Assembly (NCBI RefSeq): GCF_030272615.1
Contig: NC_081414.1
Coordinates: 816,394,396 to 816,458,395, forward strand
Source: Cryptomeria japonica
Lineage: Eukaryota; Streptophyta; Pinopsida; Cupressales; Cupressaceae
Direction of reading: 5' to 3'
Length of the DNA: 64,000 bases
Below are positions 47,984 to 59,292 of this stretch, piece by piece. The translations under genes were made by a program, and so were the position numbers. How positions within the stretch are numbered: the stretch's first letter is position 1; the number at the start of each line of letters is the position of its first letter. The notes beneath the pieces are model-generated. The model worked only from the letters and a program-made list of their open reading frames with translations, searched no databases and had not been told where the DNA came from.

Positions 47984-49121
47984 ATGTCGGTTCCCTATGC
48001 TTCGCACCGATTCAAGCGCGTTTGTCAACACCAGAGGCCCGCCATGTATGGCCCACCTGTAAGTGATCTAAATTTTGCCATGTTTTTAATTGATTTTGCT
48101 TTTTTTGATCACATTTTTCATTTTTTAGTTGAAATTTTGTCGTTTTAGCGTGTAGGAGTATAGTTTTAGCGCCTACAATAGGAACAACAGTGTGTAGGGT
48201 TAACCTAGCTAGGTTAGCATTTAAGTTGCATTCGGTAGTGTGTTGGCAGGTTAGGGTAGAACGTCTAGTAAATTAGCGCATAGGGTAGACAGGTTAGTGC
48301 TCAGAGTGAAAAGGATAACGCGTCGAGTAGATTAGTGCTTCGGGTTAGCAAGGTAGCGCAATGGCAAAACTAGTTAGCGCATAGAGGGTTTTAGCATGTA
48401 GAGTAAAGTGTCTAGCACATTGGTGAAGAAAGATAGCGCATAGGTAGCAGCTTAGTGCATAGGAGGCCTGTTTTGGCACGTGGGGCCAAAAATGGGTATA
48501 AAAGACTTGGAAGAATGCGTCATAGGGGGAATAGATGAGGTAGATGGCTGAGGGGTGGATAGGTGCTTGCTGAGTGTTTTAAGATGAGTCGTGAGCCAAT
48601 GTTTTGCCTGTTGTGATTATTTCTGATTTTTGGAGTCTTTTGAAATTTGCTCTCGATATGGAGTGCCAGGCTGATTGATTGCTTGAATGAGGATTCTGAT
48701 TTTCTTTTGATGTGGATCTTTGATGGTTTGCCTTGCAATATGAATTTGATGTCTGATATGAGTTCTGATTCTTGATTTCCGATATGATTCCTGATGTGAT
48801 GCTTGTGTTATGGATCTTTGATATGGTTTCTTGATACGATGCTTGCGTTATGGGTCTTTGATATAATTTCTTGATATGAGTCAGATTTTCGATATGAATC
48901 TTTGATTTTCAATATGGGTCTGTGATTTTCGACTTGGATCTGTGATTTTTGATATGGGTCTTTGATATGATTTCTTGATATGAGTCAGATTATCGATATG
49001 AGTCTTCAATTTTTTGATATGATGTTTTCTTGGGATGTTTCCTTGTTTCAAGTTGATTTTGTTTTGATTGGATATATCAGATAGATGTGGCAACTGATGA
49101 TGGACATTTGTTGTTTTGTAG
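47984..49121 (+). other. Leader and intron-like region before the PMD-like ORF of element A
   Basis: A short ATG-led stretch (47984-48058) ends at a GTAAGT donor, and a pyrimidine-rich TTTTGTAG acceptor-like site lies at 49114-49121. Element B has the same arrangement, and both leaders share H-R-F-x-R-V and Q-R-P-A. The enclosed kilobase is full of degenerate tandem repeats: TTAGCGCATAGGG-like units at 48170-48490 and GATATGGGTCTTTGAT-like units at 48730-49020. Splicing is inferred from conservation of the signals only. Confidence 0.5.
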
Positions 49122-50960
49122 GCACAACTTGGTGTACTTCAGTCACGAGAGCGATTTCCATGACTGTGGTTTATCATCCTTACTAGACATGCCTCGGTAT
49201 ATCATTAACCAGGGTTTGTTGACAGCTTTGGCGGAGAGGTGGCACAGGAACATGAACACCTTCCATTTGGCTACTAGCGAGATAACAATCACACCTAAGG
49301 ATTGTTATCGCATTCTTCGGATTCCTATTGTGGGGGCCTTGTTGCCATATGAGCAGACTGAGGAGGGTGGGACAGAGGCTCTCCATCGCATCTTCCAAGA
49401 TGATCAGATCTGTGGATATGAGATCCCATGGCAGGAGTTTGTGGATTTGGATTATGCTCCTTTGCCCTCGGTACTAGCAGGTTTTATTGGTGGATTTTTG
49501 TGTCCTGATCGTAGGTCGAAGGGACTAGTTGTGGGACAGGGATTGGTTTTGGAGGATATGGTGACACATGGACGTAGGTTTGCATGGGGGTCCTGTATGT
49601 TAGCCCACCTTTACAAAGAGGTTCACTAGGTGGTGTATCCAGGATACAACAGTTTGTCCGTGGGGGTGACATTACTATAGGTGTGGGCCTGGGAGCACAT
49701 TCCTATGTCGAGACCACTTGCAAATAGGGATGGGCTAGTTGGTCAAGCATATGCTTATGGGTATACATGTATAGTTGTCCAGTGTAAGCTGGGCAAACTA
49801 GAGCACTGGCGGAGAGTGCTGGATGATATTGATACGGTCATTTGGAGATTGTATATGGATTGTAAGGTGTGGGTTGAGGACGGGCTAGAGATGCCCTATG
49901 TATATATGTCTAGATATTTGATCGAGCGGACGCCCTTTATCATTAAGTGATTTTTGCATAGTCGTGTTCAACAACAGTATGGGAGACAACAGGGGATACC
50001 ATAGGGAGTGTGTTTATATGCTCACCAGAGACAAGATGTGCTCGAGTGGGGACCCATAGTGGATAGTGTAGCGGTGGTAGAGGAGGATATGATATTGGCA
50101 GGCCATATCTGGGATTATGGAGTTGGGGTTGTTGATGATGGGGTGACAGAGGAGTTCTCTACCTACTTCGTGGCACATGCAGTGGCACAAATATTGAATC
50201 CAATAGAGATGTTACCTGCTTTTAATGATGATGAGGATGAGCAGCCAGAGAGGTGAGGGGGAGTTAGACAGAGAGATGAGGAGGGAGAGGAGGTAGGAGA
50301 TGGAGGTGGAGATGATGGAGGAGGTGGTAGAGATAGAGGGAGAGATGGAGGATGAGGGGGTGATGGTGGGAGAGATCGAGGGAGAGATGGAGGATGAGGG
50401 GGTGATGGAGGGAGAGGAGGACTTCTCCTTGATGTTGGGGGTGCTGGTAGGGTAGGTGCAGTATTAGCGGTGGTGGGTGGCATAAAGGATGTTAGGCGAC
50501 TTTCCTAGAGGAGGAGATCTAATTTTCTACCTCCACTGACACCTCCGACAGGGATAGGTATGGGTGGGACCACGACACAGGTACCCGTTCAGATTAGGGT
50601 ACCCACCCATCGACAAGACTCACAGATTAGAGCCCTACAGGTCACAGTGTAGGAGTTACAAGCACATGTGCTAGCACAACAACACTTGATTACACAAATT
50701 ATGGCAAAGCGAAATACAGAGAGAAAGCGTCAGGGCTAGGCAGAGGAGCTTGTTGAGAGATTGGAGAGAGCGACAGGTGGTGCCCTGATGCAGGATATAC
50801 TGAGGGAGATACGGTACACAACCAAGGAGGTTGAGTACTACAAATGTTTATATGAGGAGTTGGTCCCTAGAGAGCACAAAGCTCCTAGCTATGCAGCCAG
50901 TCGATTTGCTCATAGTCAGACGGGGATAGAGCAGAGGTGTTACGGGGCCTCCTCGACGTG
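49087..50960 (+). pseudogene. Plant mobile domain (PMD)-like ORF, antisense inside element A (fossil)
   Basis: Opposite in strand to the element's own genes. The start resembles the PMD family (PF10536): L-L-T-A-L-A-E-R-W-H, T-F-H-L, then E-I-T-I-T-P-K-D-C-Y-R-I-L-R-I-P. The domain continues to about 50250. A purine-rich stretch with 42-bp tandem units coding Gly/Asp/Arg repeats follows (50280-50430), then a helical, charged C-terminal part to 50960. PMD proteins of the MAIN/MAIL type act in the nucleus in silencing and genome stability, and PMD genes are known to be carried by plant transposons. This copy is broken in several places but remains mostly in one frame. Confidence 0.6.
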
Positions 50961-51096
50961 ATCCACTTGGTGGAGATCCAGGAGCTGAGACATCTACTGC
51001 GAGACCGTCAGCCTCAGGAGATAGTCATACCTGAGACTTGTCTCTGTTGTATTTTGATAGACATGATATCCCTTGTACATTTCGACCATTTTTGAG

Positions 51097-51125
<29 letters not shown>
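51097..51125. repeat. (AC)n microsatellite after the PMD-like ORF of element A
   Basis: A run of AC about 29 bp long. Element B has an AT run in the equivalent place. Confidence 0.95.
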
Positions 51126-51128
<3 letters not shown>

Positions 51129-52550
51129 GTATGTATAGCACTGATTTCTCTGATCAACATGTGATGTGTTATGGATGATGATTTATGATATGCATTGATA
51201 TGATGTTTCTATGATAATGATGTAATGCTTAGATAATAATGCTCTTGATTTTGATTATGATGTATGAGCCATGATGAAATGATAATATGATGATGCATTG
51301 CTATTTTTATTTTTTCTATGTATGATATGATAATGATGTGAGATGTATCTTGAAAATGAGATGTATGATAATGATAATGATGTGAGATGTATCTTGAAAA
51401 TGAGATGTATGAAAATGATGTGTGCAAGTTTTTAAAATGATATGCAACTAAATGCAAGATTAAAAATGATATGCAACTAAGTGCAAGATTAAAATGATAT
51501 GAAACTAAATGCAAGACTAAAATGATATGCAACTAAATGATCACCTTCATTATGTCATTGTCATTCCTGTTTAGTCACTTGTTTTTGCTCTGTTGTGGTT
51601 TGACATCATTGAGCTTTGATATGTTGGAAGTTTATACAAGCATAATTGTATAATTGAACCATAATGACCTGAGTAACACTTACATAGATTTTGATATGGC
51701 AGGACGACACCAGCATCGAGGTATAATTGAACTAAGACGACCTGAGTGTTGCTTGCGTAATATAGACAAGAGTTAACCATTATGCGCAAAGTGGAACAAT
51801 GTCTTCAATGATATGTTTTCAATCATGTCTTAAGACAAATTTGCACCATACAAGTGATCACCTCACAGACAAAACAAAAAAAATATCAGACTCCCCCGTT
51901 GCTTTCTCTAGCTCAATGCATCTTCAAGAAATTCAGGAGATCCAATGATTCAAAAATTTAAGATACAAAATAGTTAAAACTTCATGCTAGATGTAAACAA
52001 ATTATAATTCATAAAATCATCCATCATGTGTGTGTTAAAGTTGTAATTGGATAATGGTCTTATTTTCTAGCTTGATGAGCTGTTGTTGATAGGATTTCCT
52101 TAGCGTGTTGTGATCCTTGTTTGTTCGTTGTTTGGAATGGTTAACTTGAGAGGAATGTTGCCCCTAGCCATAGATATCTATCAATATGGATATACATGGT
52201 GATCACCAAGCCATGGTGGGATATGATGAATTGATCTTTAGATATTCAAGGACAGTGACTACGCTAAGTATGTCCAGGATAATGCTGTGTGAATAGTGTT
52301 GGGCAATGGCCATTAGCTTTGACTTTGGATGGATGTAAAAGATATGAGTAGTGATAGATAGAGGATTTGTTCTCTCACAAATAGCGCCTGTTGCCAGGTT
52401 TTCACCACTTGATTTTATTGCACTTTTTTGTTTTGTTTTTGATTTTTTTGTATTTTTTTGATTTTTTTTGTGCATTAGATGACTCAAGTGTAGAATTTAT
52501 TCAAATGGATGTTGTTGGTTGGTTCATCGAGCATGTCTCCTTCTGAAGTT
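51126..52550. other. Region between PMD-like ORF and integrase of element A
   Basis: Non-coding. Contains ATGATAATGATG-type low complexity (51180-51540) with tandem AAAATGATATGCAACTAA units, and a GGTTTTCACCA motif at 52398-52408 followed by a T-rich tract. The same motif and tract flank integrase in element B. Confidence 0.6.
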
Positions 52551-52559
52551 GTTAGCTGA

Positions 52560-53939
52560 TAGGTGCCTGATCCATAGGCTGATATGATGACATAAGGACC
52601 CAGCCAATTAGGTTCAAACTTCCCCTTCTTTTCTCGATCCTATTGATTTCTGGAATTTTCTTTGAGTACAAGATCACCGACTTAAAAAACCTTAGGGATG
52701 ACTCTGTGGTTGTAGCTTATGCACATGCACTGCTGGTAGGCTTTGAGATGTTCATAGGCATGTTGTCATTTTTCATCCAGAAGCTCTAGTTCATGCAGTC
52801 TATTTACCTGATACTCCTTATCTGGTATGAGGCCTTTCAAAGATACTCTGAGTGAGGGAATTTATACCTCAAGAGGTAGAATTGCTTTTGATTCGTACAC
52901 CAATGAATATGGTGTAGCCCCTATAGGTGTCTGAATGCTAGTCCTATATGCTCAGAGTACGAGATTGAGTTGTACATGCCAATCCTTACCTGCATCATTT
53001 ACTGTTTTCTTGATGATTTTCAAGATTGTTTTATTTGATGCCTCTACTTGACCATTCCCCTGTGGGTAGTAAGGTGTAGAGAAGCGATGTTGGATTTTGA
53101 ATCTTTCACATAGTTCTTGTACATCCTGATTTTTGAAAGGATGCTCGTTGTCTGTGATGATGGAACTTGGAATGCCATATCTGCAAATGAGATAATTGAG
53201 AATAAATAAGGTAATTTGTTTTCTAGTTATTGTGGTCATTGGGATTGCTTCAATCCATTTTGTGAAATACTCTATTGCAGTGATAATGAACTAGTGTCCA
53301 TTTAAAGAGGAAGGATGGATTTTCCCTACTAAATCAAGTCCCCACTGACAGAAAGGCCAAGATGTTGTAAATGGTTGCAACTCCTGTGCTGGTGCATGAA
53401 TAAGATGGCCATGAATTTGGCACTTAGGACATTTCTTTGCAAATTGATAAGAGTCTTTCTCCATTGTCGGCCAGTAATATCCCATTCTTAGAATTTTTTT
53501 AGCGAGAGTCAGACCACATGAATGTGTGCCATAGACACCCTCGTGAAGCTCGCATAAAGCAGAGTCAAATTCATTAAGATCAAGGCAATGAAGAAGAGTA
53601 CCATCTAGATCTCGACGATAAAGTGTGTCAATGGTTAAGGTATAACGGGTGACTTGCTGGATAAAGCTATGTTTTTGGTTATGAGATAGGTCAAGTGGTA
53701 GGGTATTGTTCTTAAGATATTCATAGATTGTCTCGTATAGAGGGGAGTTTGAACCAGTTAAGGCATATATGACATGGGATGCATAATTGTCATAGGCTGG
53801 AGAAAATAGTTGCTCTACCAGGAACTCACAATGACTCTGTTGCTTTGGAATTTGTAGCAGTGAAGTGATAGTGGCCATTGCATTGACCGCTCTGTTGTCC
53901 AACCTTGGTATTTTCTCAAAGGTGATGTGTACAAAGTAT
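52560..53939 (-). pseudogene. Integrase and end of second RNase H of element A (fossil)
   Basis: The minus strand carries the HHCC zinc region (C-P-K-C-Q-I-H-G), the first Asp in G-L-D-L-V-G-K-I-H, the second in T-D-N-E-H-P-F and the catalytic Glu in N-G-Q-V-E-A-S-N. Before it lies the end of the aRNase H and the linker (N-A-M-A-T-I-T-S-L-L). All parts correspond one to one to element B. The region is broken in several places. Confidence 0.8.
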
Positions 53940-54728
53940 TGTATATGGTGAAAATGGATAACAATAATAACGATATTGAAAGGCTAAATGAATTCAACCA
54001 CAAAACCCTAGCCTAACAACAACAAAGATCCACCATAACATATGAAGATTACCTAAGACAATGCAAATCAAATGAAATCACAAAGATTATACCATCACAT
54101 GTCCAATAGGGTTTTGATCTCCATTCTTCCTATCGCCATTGATCTTGCTTGATATATTTGCTCTCAGATTTTATGTGCACAAGAGCTCAACAAAGAACAA
54201 AATGTGGTTGCAAGTAGGATCGCATATGCCAAGTAGTCAATTGATCAAGTAGTCAAGTCATTAGGATGATTGATTAGGGCTTGATAATGAAGGAAGCATC
54301 TCCTTATATAGAAGACACAATATGAAATGGAGGGATAAGATTGACAGGTGTAAAAGGAGGTCGGCTATGCTTAGAGGGTAGGTAAAAGAAATAATAAAAT
54401 AATGAAAGAGGTAGGTAGTGTATGAATTAAGAGATGAATGACATGTGTCATAGGTAGAAAAGGTTAATGAATTAATTAAATAAATAAAGATTTATTTAAT
54501 TAATAGAAGAAGTGGGATTAATTAAATAAACAAGATATTTATTTAATTTAGGAAAAGGATAATTTAAATAAATAAATGTATTTATTTAAATGAGAAATAA
54601 GGTTAGAAGAGGATAAATGAATTAATTAAATAAATAAAGATTTATTTAATTAATAGATGAATTAGGCTAAAGTAATTAAATAAATAAAATATTTATTTAA
54701 TTAGACATGACAATTTTAGGTGTTTACA
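53940..54728 (-). repeat. 3' LTR of element B (about 0.8 kb)
   Basis: On the minus strand it starts TGTAAACACC (at 54728) next to the polypurine tract and ends CCATATACA at 53940, abutting the RNase H of element A. A TATA-like TCTATATAAGG lies near 54305-54320 on the minus strand. AT-rich AATTAATTAAATAAATAAA units fill 54470-54710. Confidence 0.75.
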
Positions 54729-54742
54729 TTTTGCCCCTCTTT
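54729..54742 (-). other. Polypurine tract of element B
   Basis: The minus strand reads AAAGAGGGGCAAAA directly before TGTAAACACC. It differs from that of element A at one position. Confidence 0.9.
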
Positions 54743-55237
54743 GAGACAATGCGGCTTGTCGTGTTGTTTCAAAAAGATAAGATGAACTGATACAGAGTTG
54801 CCCCAAGATGGGAATGATATGTCCCCTCGAGAGATTGGATGAAAATGTCTGGAAAGATCGCAGACAATCTCTCGATAAGAAAGACGAGATAGAATGGACT
54901 GACCGGATAAAGTGATAGAGTCACGGGATAATGAAGACTGACTCGGGAGACGAGGGCTAGGGCTAGGGTAGTCTATAAGATAGACCACGAGGGAAAATAC
55001 ATCCTCATTGTCATCCACACATCCATGAGAGCAGAGTGCAGAGCAAAAATAGAGCAGCAGTAGTCAACAGTGATGGCTTTGATTCACAGATTCGATCGCG
55101 TTCGTCGATTCCAGAGGCCAGCAGAGGCAGGAGAGCCGGTAAGTACCACAAAACCTCCTCGTACTTTGTTGCATTTATTGTTTTCATTAATGCATGGTAG
55201 ATAGAGAAATAAATGCGCTCTAGGTTAGGTCCAAAAA

Positions 55238-55490
55238 ATGTCAAAAACGTCCAGGCGCGTTTGTGCTCGCTAGGCGCGTCTGTGTTTGTGCCAGACGCGT
55301 TTGTGCAGGAAAAAGCGTCTATGCATAATGCGGTCGCGTCTGTGCTGTGCAGGCACGTCTGTGCCAGGTAGGCACGTTTGTGTCATCTAGGTGCGTTTAT
55401 GTAGAGCATAGGCACGTCTGTGTAAAACATGCGCGTTTATGCAGTCTCTAAGCGCGTTTATGTCAGGAAAGCGCGTGCGTGTCCAAAAAA
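55238..55490. repeat. Minisatellite of GGCGCGTTTGTG-like units (element B)
   Basis: About ten to twelve degenerate units of roughly 18-25 bp built on (A/G)GGCGCGT-T-TGTG, GC-rich against an AT-rich background. They lie inside the intron-like region of the antisense unit. Confidence 0.85.
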
Positions 55491-55524
55491 TGTGAATTTG
55501 TGTCTTCTAAGTCAAATCGACAAT

Positions 55525-56010
55525 TCTGTGATGAACATACGTTGTCGATTGGATAAGTTGCTGAGAGGATACACTCAAGCAGGTCCTCTAGGGAAGACTA
55601 GGATTGCAAATAGGGCTAGGATTGACAATTCTGTGATAGAACATACGTTGCCAATTAGGAAACTACTCAAGAGGATTCACTCAAGCAGAGGCCCTAGGAT
55701 AGGATAGATCAAGGCACTTTGTGATGAACAGTAAGTACCAAGATGCAGTACTTTGTGATGAACATGGAGTACTAAAATATAGGCAGCACTTTGTGATGAA
55801 CAGGGAGTGCAAAACACGTAGTACTTTGTGATGAACAGGGAGTACCACTAGGATAGAAGCAACACTTTGTGATGAACAGTGAGTGTCACTAGGATAGAAG
55901 CAACACTTTGTGATGAACAGTGAGTGTCACTAGGATAGAGTACCATATGCACTTAGATAAAAAGTAGCATTTTGTGATGAACAGTGAATGCCACTATGAC
56001 TGACATGATT
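55525..56010. repeat. Minisatellite of CACTTTGTGATGAACAGTGAGT-like units (element B)
   Basis: Seven clear copies with a period of about 35-45 bp between 55700 and 56000, with two diverged copies at about 55525 and 55630. The core TTTGTGATGAACA is constant. The two copies near 55864 and 55905 are practically identical, including GTGTCACTAGGATAGAAGC. Confidence 0.9.
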
Positions 56011-56027
56011 GATTTGCTTAACTGTAG

Positions 56028-56630
56028 GAGTATTTGTCTATGCTGGAGTCACGGGAGAGATTCCCATCGACTCAGAGGTTGCGACCTGAGCTGACGTTCG
56101 AGGACAGAGCTACTATTAAGGCTATGGGTCTGAGACATATTCTGTATGTGCTTGAGTTTCGGGCGAAGATGGGACTGCTGACTGCACTGGCAGAGAGGTG
56201 GCACTCCGAGACATGCACGTTTCATTTGCCGATGGGTGAGATGACAGTCACCCTGGAGGATGTATACAGGATCTTGAGGATACCGATGGGGAGCCGATTC
56301 CCTATGATCGAGATGGAGACCGGGAGGCCCTGAGATGAGTGTTCTGGGACCCAGGACTAGAGATGAGGGCAGGGCATGTGGCATGGGATACCATGACACG
56401 GAAAGGATTGGCACTACCGACAGTATTGGCAGGAGTTATCAGTGGGTTCCTCTATCCGGATAGAGCGACACAAGGGTTGGCTGCAGAGGACACAGGGGCC
56501 AAGAGAGATGATCTTGGGGTGGGTCCTTCTAGGGCTCAGACTCCGTCGAGGCCATCTGGCTCTAAGGGAGGGAATTCATCATAGCTGTAGAGGGCTCCCT
56601 ATGTATCAGTATTGTACCATTTTTGTATGA
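56028..56630 (+). pseudogene. PMD-like ORF, antisense inside element B (fossil)
   Basis: On the strand opposite to pol, 56034-56333 reads S-R-E-R-F-P, then L-L-T-A-L-A-E-R-W-H-S-E-T-C-T-F-H-L-P-M-G-E-M-T-V-T-L-E-D-V (broken across the text) and Y-R-I-L-R-I-P, a good PMD start. The remainder to 56630 is shorter than in element A and broken. It begins just after the acceptor-like site. Being on the same strand, in the same place and of the same family as in element A, it was inherited with the element, not captured separately. Confidence 0.6.
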
Positions 56631-56688
56631 TTATGTAGACACCTTTGGGTGATTGTAGCCATATGATTTTGACATCATTGTATCATGA

Positions 56689-56691
<3 letters not shown>

Positions 56692-56726
<35 letters not shown>
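56692..56726. repeat. (AT)n microsatellite after the PMD-like ORF of element B
   Basis: A TA run of about 35 bp, in the same relative place as the AC run of element A. Confidence 0.97.
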
Positions 56727-56730
<4 letters not shown>

Positions 56731-58080
56731 TGATTCTTCTTTATGATAGCTATATGCATGCGTACCTATGTGATGTATGTTTCTATGTGATGCTTATGAT
56801 ATGGATGCAAATATGTATATGATGCAATGTAATATATTTTTTTGTTCTTTTATGTTTTATATGTGTATGCATGATACAAATGTGAATGTATGTAATGCAG
56901 ATGAATATGATAATGCAAATGTAAATTGTGATAACAGGTGTTGTGTGCAGGATGTGATGCAGTTGTGATATCTATATGTATGTATGAAATGCTTATATGT
57001 GGTAATGCAAGTGCAACTACATGAAATGCAAATGTTTTTGGTGTGTCATTATACTCAGTTATGTGATAGCAGGCTACGCGGACTTGAGAAGGATGATGGA
57101 AGTCAATCAAGAAAGGGGGATGAAAGATAGAAGATATGAAAGTGAAAGAGCTTCTTGTGCGTTATCATCATTAAGCTTTATTATGGCAAGTAGGTTATGA
57201 CAATCGAGGCATATGTTCGACCCAGAAAGTCATTGTACCTATTTGCATGGAGATAAGACAATCACAAACAAGGAATGCCCCAGTTCACAGTAGACTGACA
57301 GTGTTCTCATATCCTTGGACAAGTCATAGCATTACTAAGAGACAATCCACAGACAACAAATACAAATAGGTGACGATACCCCATCCTCGCCTTTCTAGTC
57401 AAAGACATCCTGAAGATAGAATCTCTAGTCAGAGACATCATGAAAAAGCTAAAAGACATGTCACCAAAAGATAAAATCAAAAGAAAACCAAGACTCGACA
57501 CCAACATCCACTGTAGTCCTCAAATTTAGTGTCTCTTGTCACTTGTATAAGTCTTATTTGATTGTGGTTACAATGTTTACTTTCACAAAAAGGATAGATA
57601 GCACTGAACCATATGTTGTCTGAGTCTGTTGAAAGATTTGATTTTGTTGAAGCCTATTGTTGCTGCTGTATCTCATCTGAAACTGACTGAATCCATGAAA
57701 CTGATACTTTATTATGGAAAAGATGAAACTTTTTTGCGAACTGGCGATGCAAATGTTGCTTTATTGCGAATTGTGCGCGGATAGACTGAAGGAAGTGTAA
57801 GAAACTGTACTCCTCGAAACATGTGATGTTTTCAGTTCCACACCCATCACTAGACGTAGGATGTGCCTTAGCCACAGATAGGATCTGATTTATTATGAAT
57901 GGAAAGGGAGGTGAAAAGGGAGGTTTATTATGAATGGCTAACCAATCTTGGGTAGATCAATAACAAGCCACGATGGGAATGGGTAAGTTTATTATGAATG
58001 TATATGATGTGAGTGTGTGCAAAGTGCAGGATGAAATGGAATCCTGAAGGAGGGAGGAGCAATGTCTCTATGCATAGCGC
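56727..58080. other. Region between PMD-like ORF and integrase of element B
   Basis: Non-coding. Low-complexity ATG/TATG-rich DNA at 56740-57030, corresponding to the ATGATAATG-rich part of element A. No gene on either strand. Confidence 0.5.
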
Positions 58081-58311
58081 TGGTGACCGAGTTTTCACCA
58101 TGGTACTTGCCTAGGGCGCCACCGAAGTGGTTTTCACCATTGGACGAAATTATTTCTTTTTACTTTTTTCGATTTTTCAATGTTTTTTGTGTCACAAGGT
58201 GCCTGTTTGCTAGGTTTTCACCAAGTAACGATTTTTTTTGTTTTATATTTTTTTTATATTTTTGAATTTTTTGATTTTTTTGTATTTTTTGAATTAGGAT
58301 ATTTTGAAGAG
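58081..58311. other. GGTTTTCACCA motif cluster and T-rich tracts next to integrase
   Basis: The decamer GTTTTCACCA occurs at 58091-58100, 58130-58139 and 58214-58223, the last two preceded by G. Twice it is followed by long T-rich tracts (58145-58190 and 58232-58300). A single copy with the same following tract is at 52398 in element A. The cluster lies where transcripts of pol and of the antisense unit would converge. Confidence 0.7.
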
Positions 58312-59292
58312 TTATGTGTAAAACCTGTAAAGGTGCATGTTGTTGATAGGATCCTCCAAAGGTTCACCTTCTGTAGTTGAGAGTTGATATGCCCTAGATG
58401 CATATGCTGTTGTAATGATGTAAGGACCAAGCCAATTTGGTTCGAACTTGCTCTTCTTCTCTCTGTCTTGCTGATTTTTGGTGTTTTCTCTGAGAACCAA
58501 ATCACCTACCTCAAATGTGCGAGGCTTTACCCTATGATTGCAGCTGCGACTCATTCGTTGTTGATAAGCCTTGAGGTGATTAAAAGCAGTTTGTCTTCAT
58601 TCATCCAATGATTCAAGTTCTTGTAAGCGAGAGACCCTATATTCTTCATCACTGATAATGTTTTGCAAAGAGACTCGTAAAGAGGGTAGCTCAACCTCAA
58701 TAGGCAAGATGGCTTCAGCGCCGTAGACAAGTGAATATGGTGTAGCTCTTGTAGGTGTGCGGGCACTTGTGCGGTATGCCCAAAGTGTAGGATTAAGTTG
58801 GATATGCCAATTACGGCCAGCGTCATCGACTATCTTTTTTAGGATTTTAAGTATTGTCTTATTAGACACCTCAGCTTGACCGTTACCTTGGGGGTAATAT
58901 GGTGTGGAGAAACAATGGGAAATATGGAAGCGATCACAGAGTTCACGAACATCCTGATTTTTGAAGGGATGCCCGTTATCAGTGATAATGGAAATAGGAA
59001 TACCGTATCGACAAATAATATAGTTGAGGATGAACGTAGCAATCTGTTTTCCAGTGACTTGTGTAAGAGGCACGACTTCAATCCATTTTGTGAAATACTT
59101 TGTGGCAGTGATAATGAATTTATGACCATTGGAAGAAGGAGGGTGAATCTTGCCTATCAAATCAAGTCCCCACTGACAAAAGGGGCAAGGAGACGCAATT
59201 GGTTGAAGTTCTTGCGCTGGCACATGGATGAGGTCTCCATGAATTTGACATTGCTTACATTTCTTGACAAACTGATATGAGTCTTTTTCCAT
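58312..59292 (-). pseudogene. Integrase of element B (fossil)
   Basis: The minus strand holds the zinc region (C-K-Q-C-Q-I-H-G-D), Asp in G-L-D-L-I-G-K-I-H, Asp in T-D-N-G-H-P-F and Glu in N-G-Q-A-E-V-S-N, that is, the complete D,D,E triad. A C-terminal part follows with F-E-V-G-D-L-V-L-R and W-L-G-P-Y-I-I, as in plant gypsy integrases. Largely open, but broken. Integrase inserts the cDNA copy into the chromosome. Confidence 0.85.

Larger units (their letters stand above)
46135..53939 (-). mobile_element. Ty3/gypsy Tat-like element A (fossil, interrupted)
   Basis: A minus-strand element of which the 3' LTR (46135-47557), the long region between LTR and integrase with an opposite-strand PMD-like open region (49087-50960), integrase (about 52560-53500) and the end of the second RNase H (to 53939) are in the window. 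It stops exactly where the LTR of element B begins, so the rest probably lies beyond element B, outside the window. The broken coding parts and diverged LTR make it older than B. There are roughly ten breaks in what can be seen. Confidence 0.75.
55073..56027 (+). other. Leader and intron-like region before the PMD-like ORF of element B
   Basis: A short ATG-led stretch (55073-55138) ends at GTAAGT, and an AACTGTAG acceptor-like site ends at 56027. Layout and leader residues match element A. The interior is built from two minisatellites listed separately. Splicing is an inference from the shared signals. Confidence 0.55.

Noticed and set aside
50163-50483. Minus-strand Pro/Ser-rich open frame
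   Set aside because: It is the shadow of the purine-rich Gly/Asp/Arg repeat in the PMD-like ORF on the plus strand.
58876-59280. Plus-strand frame of 134 residues
   Set aside because: Antisense shadow of the integrase of element B.
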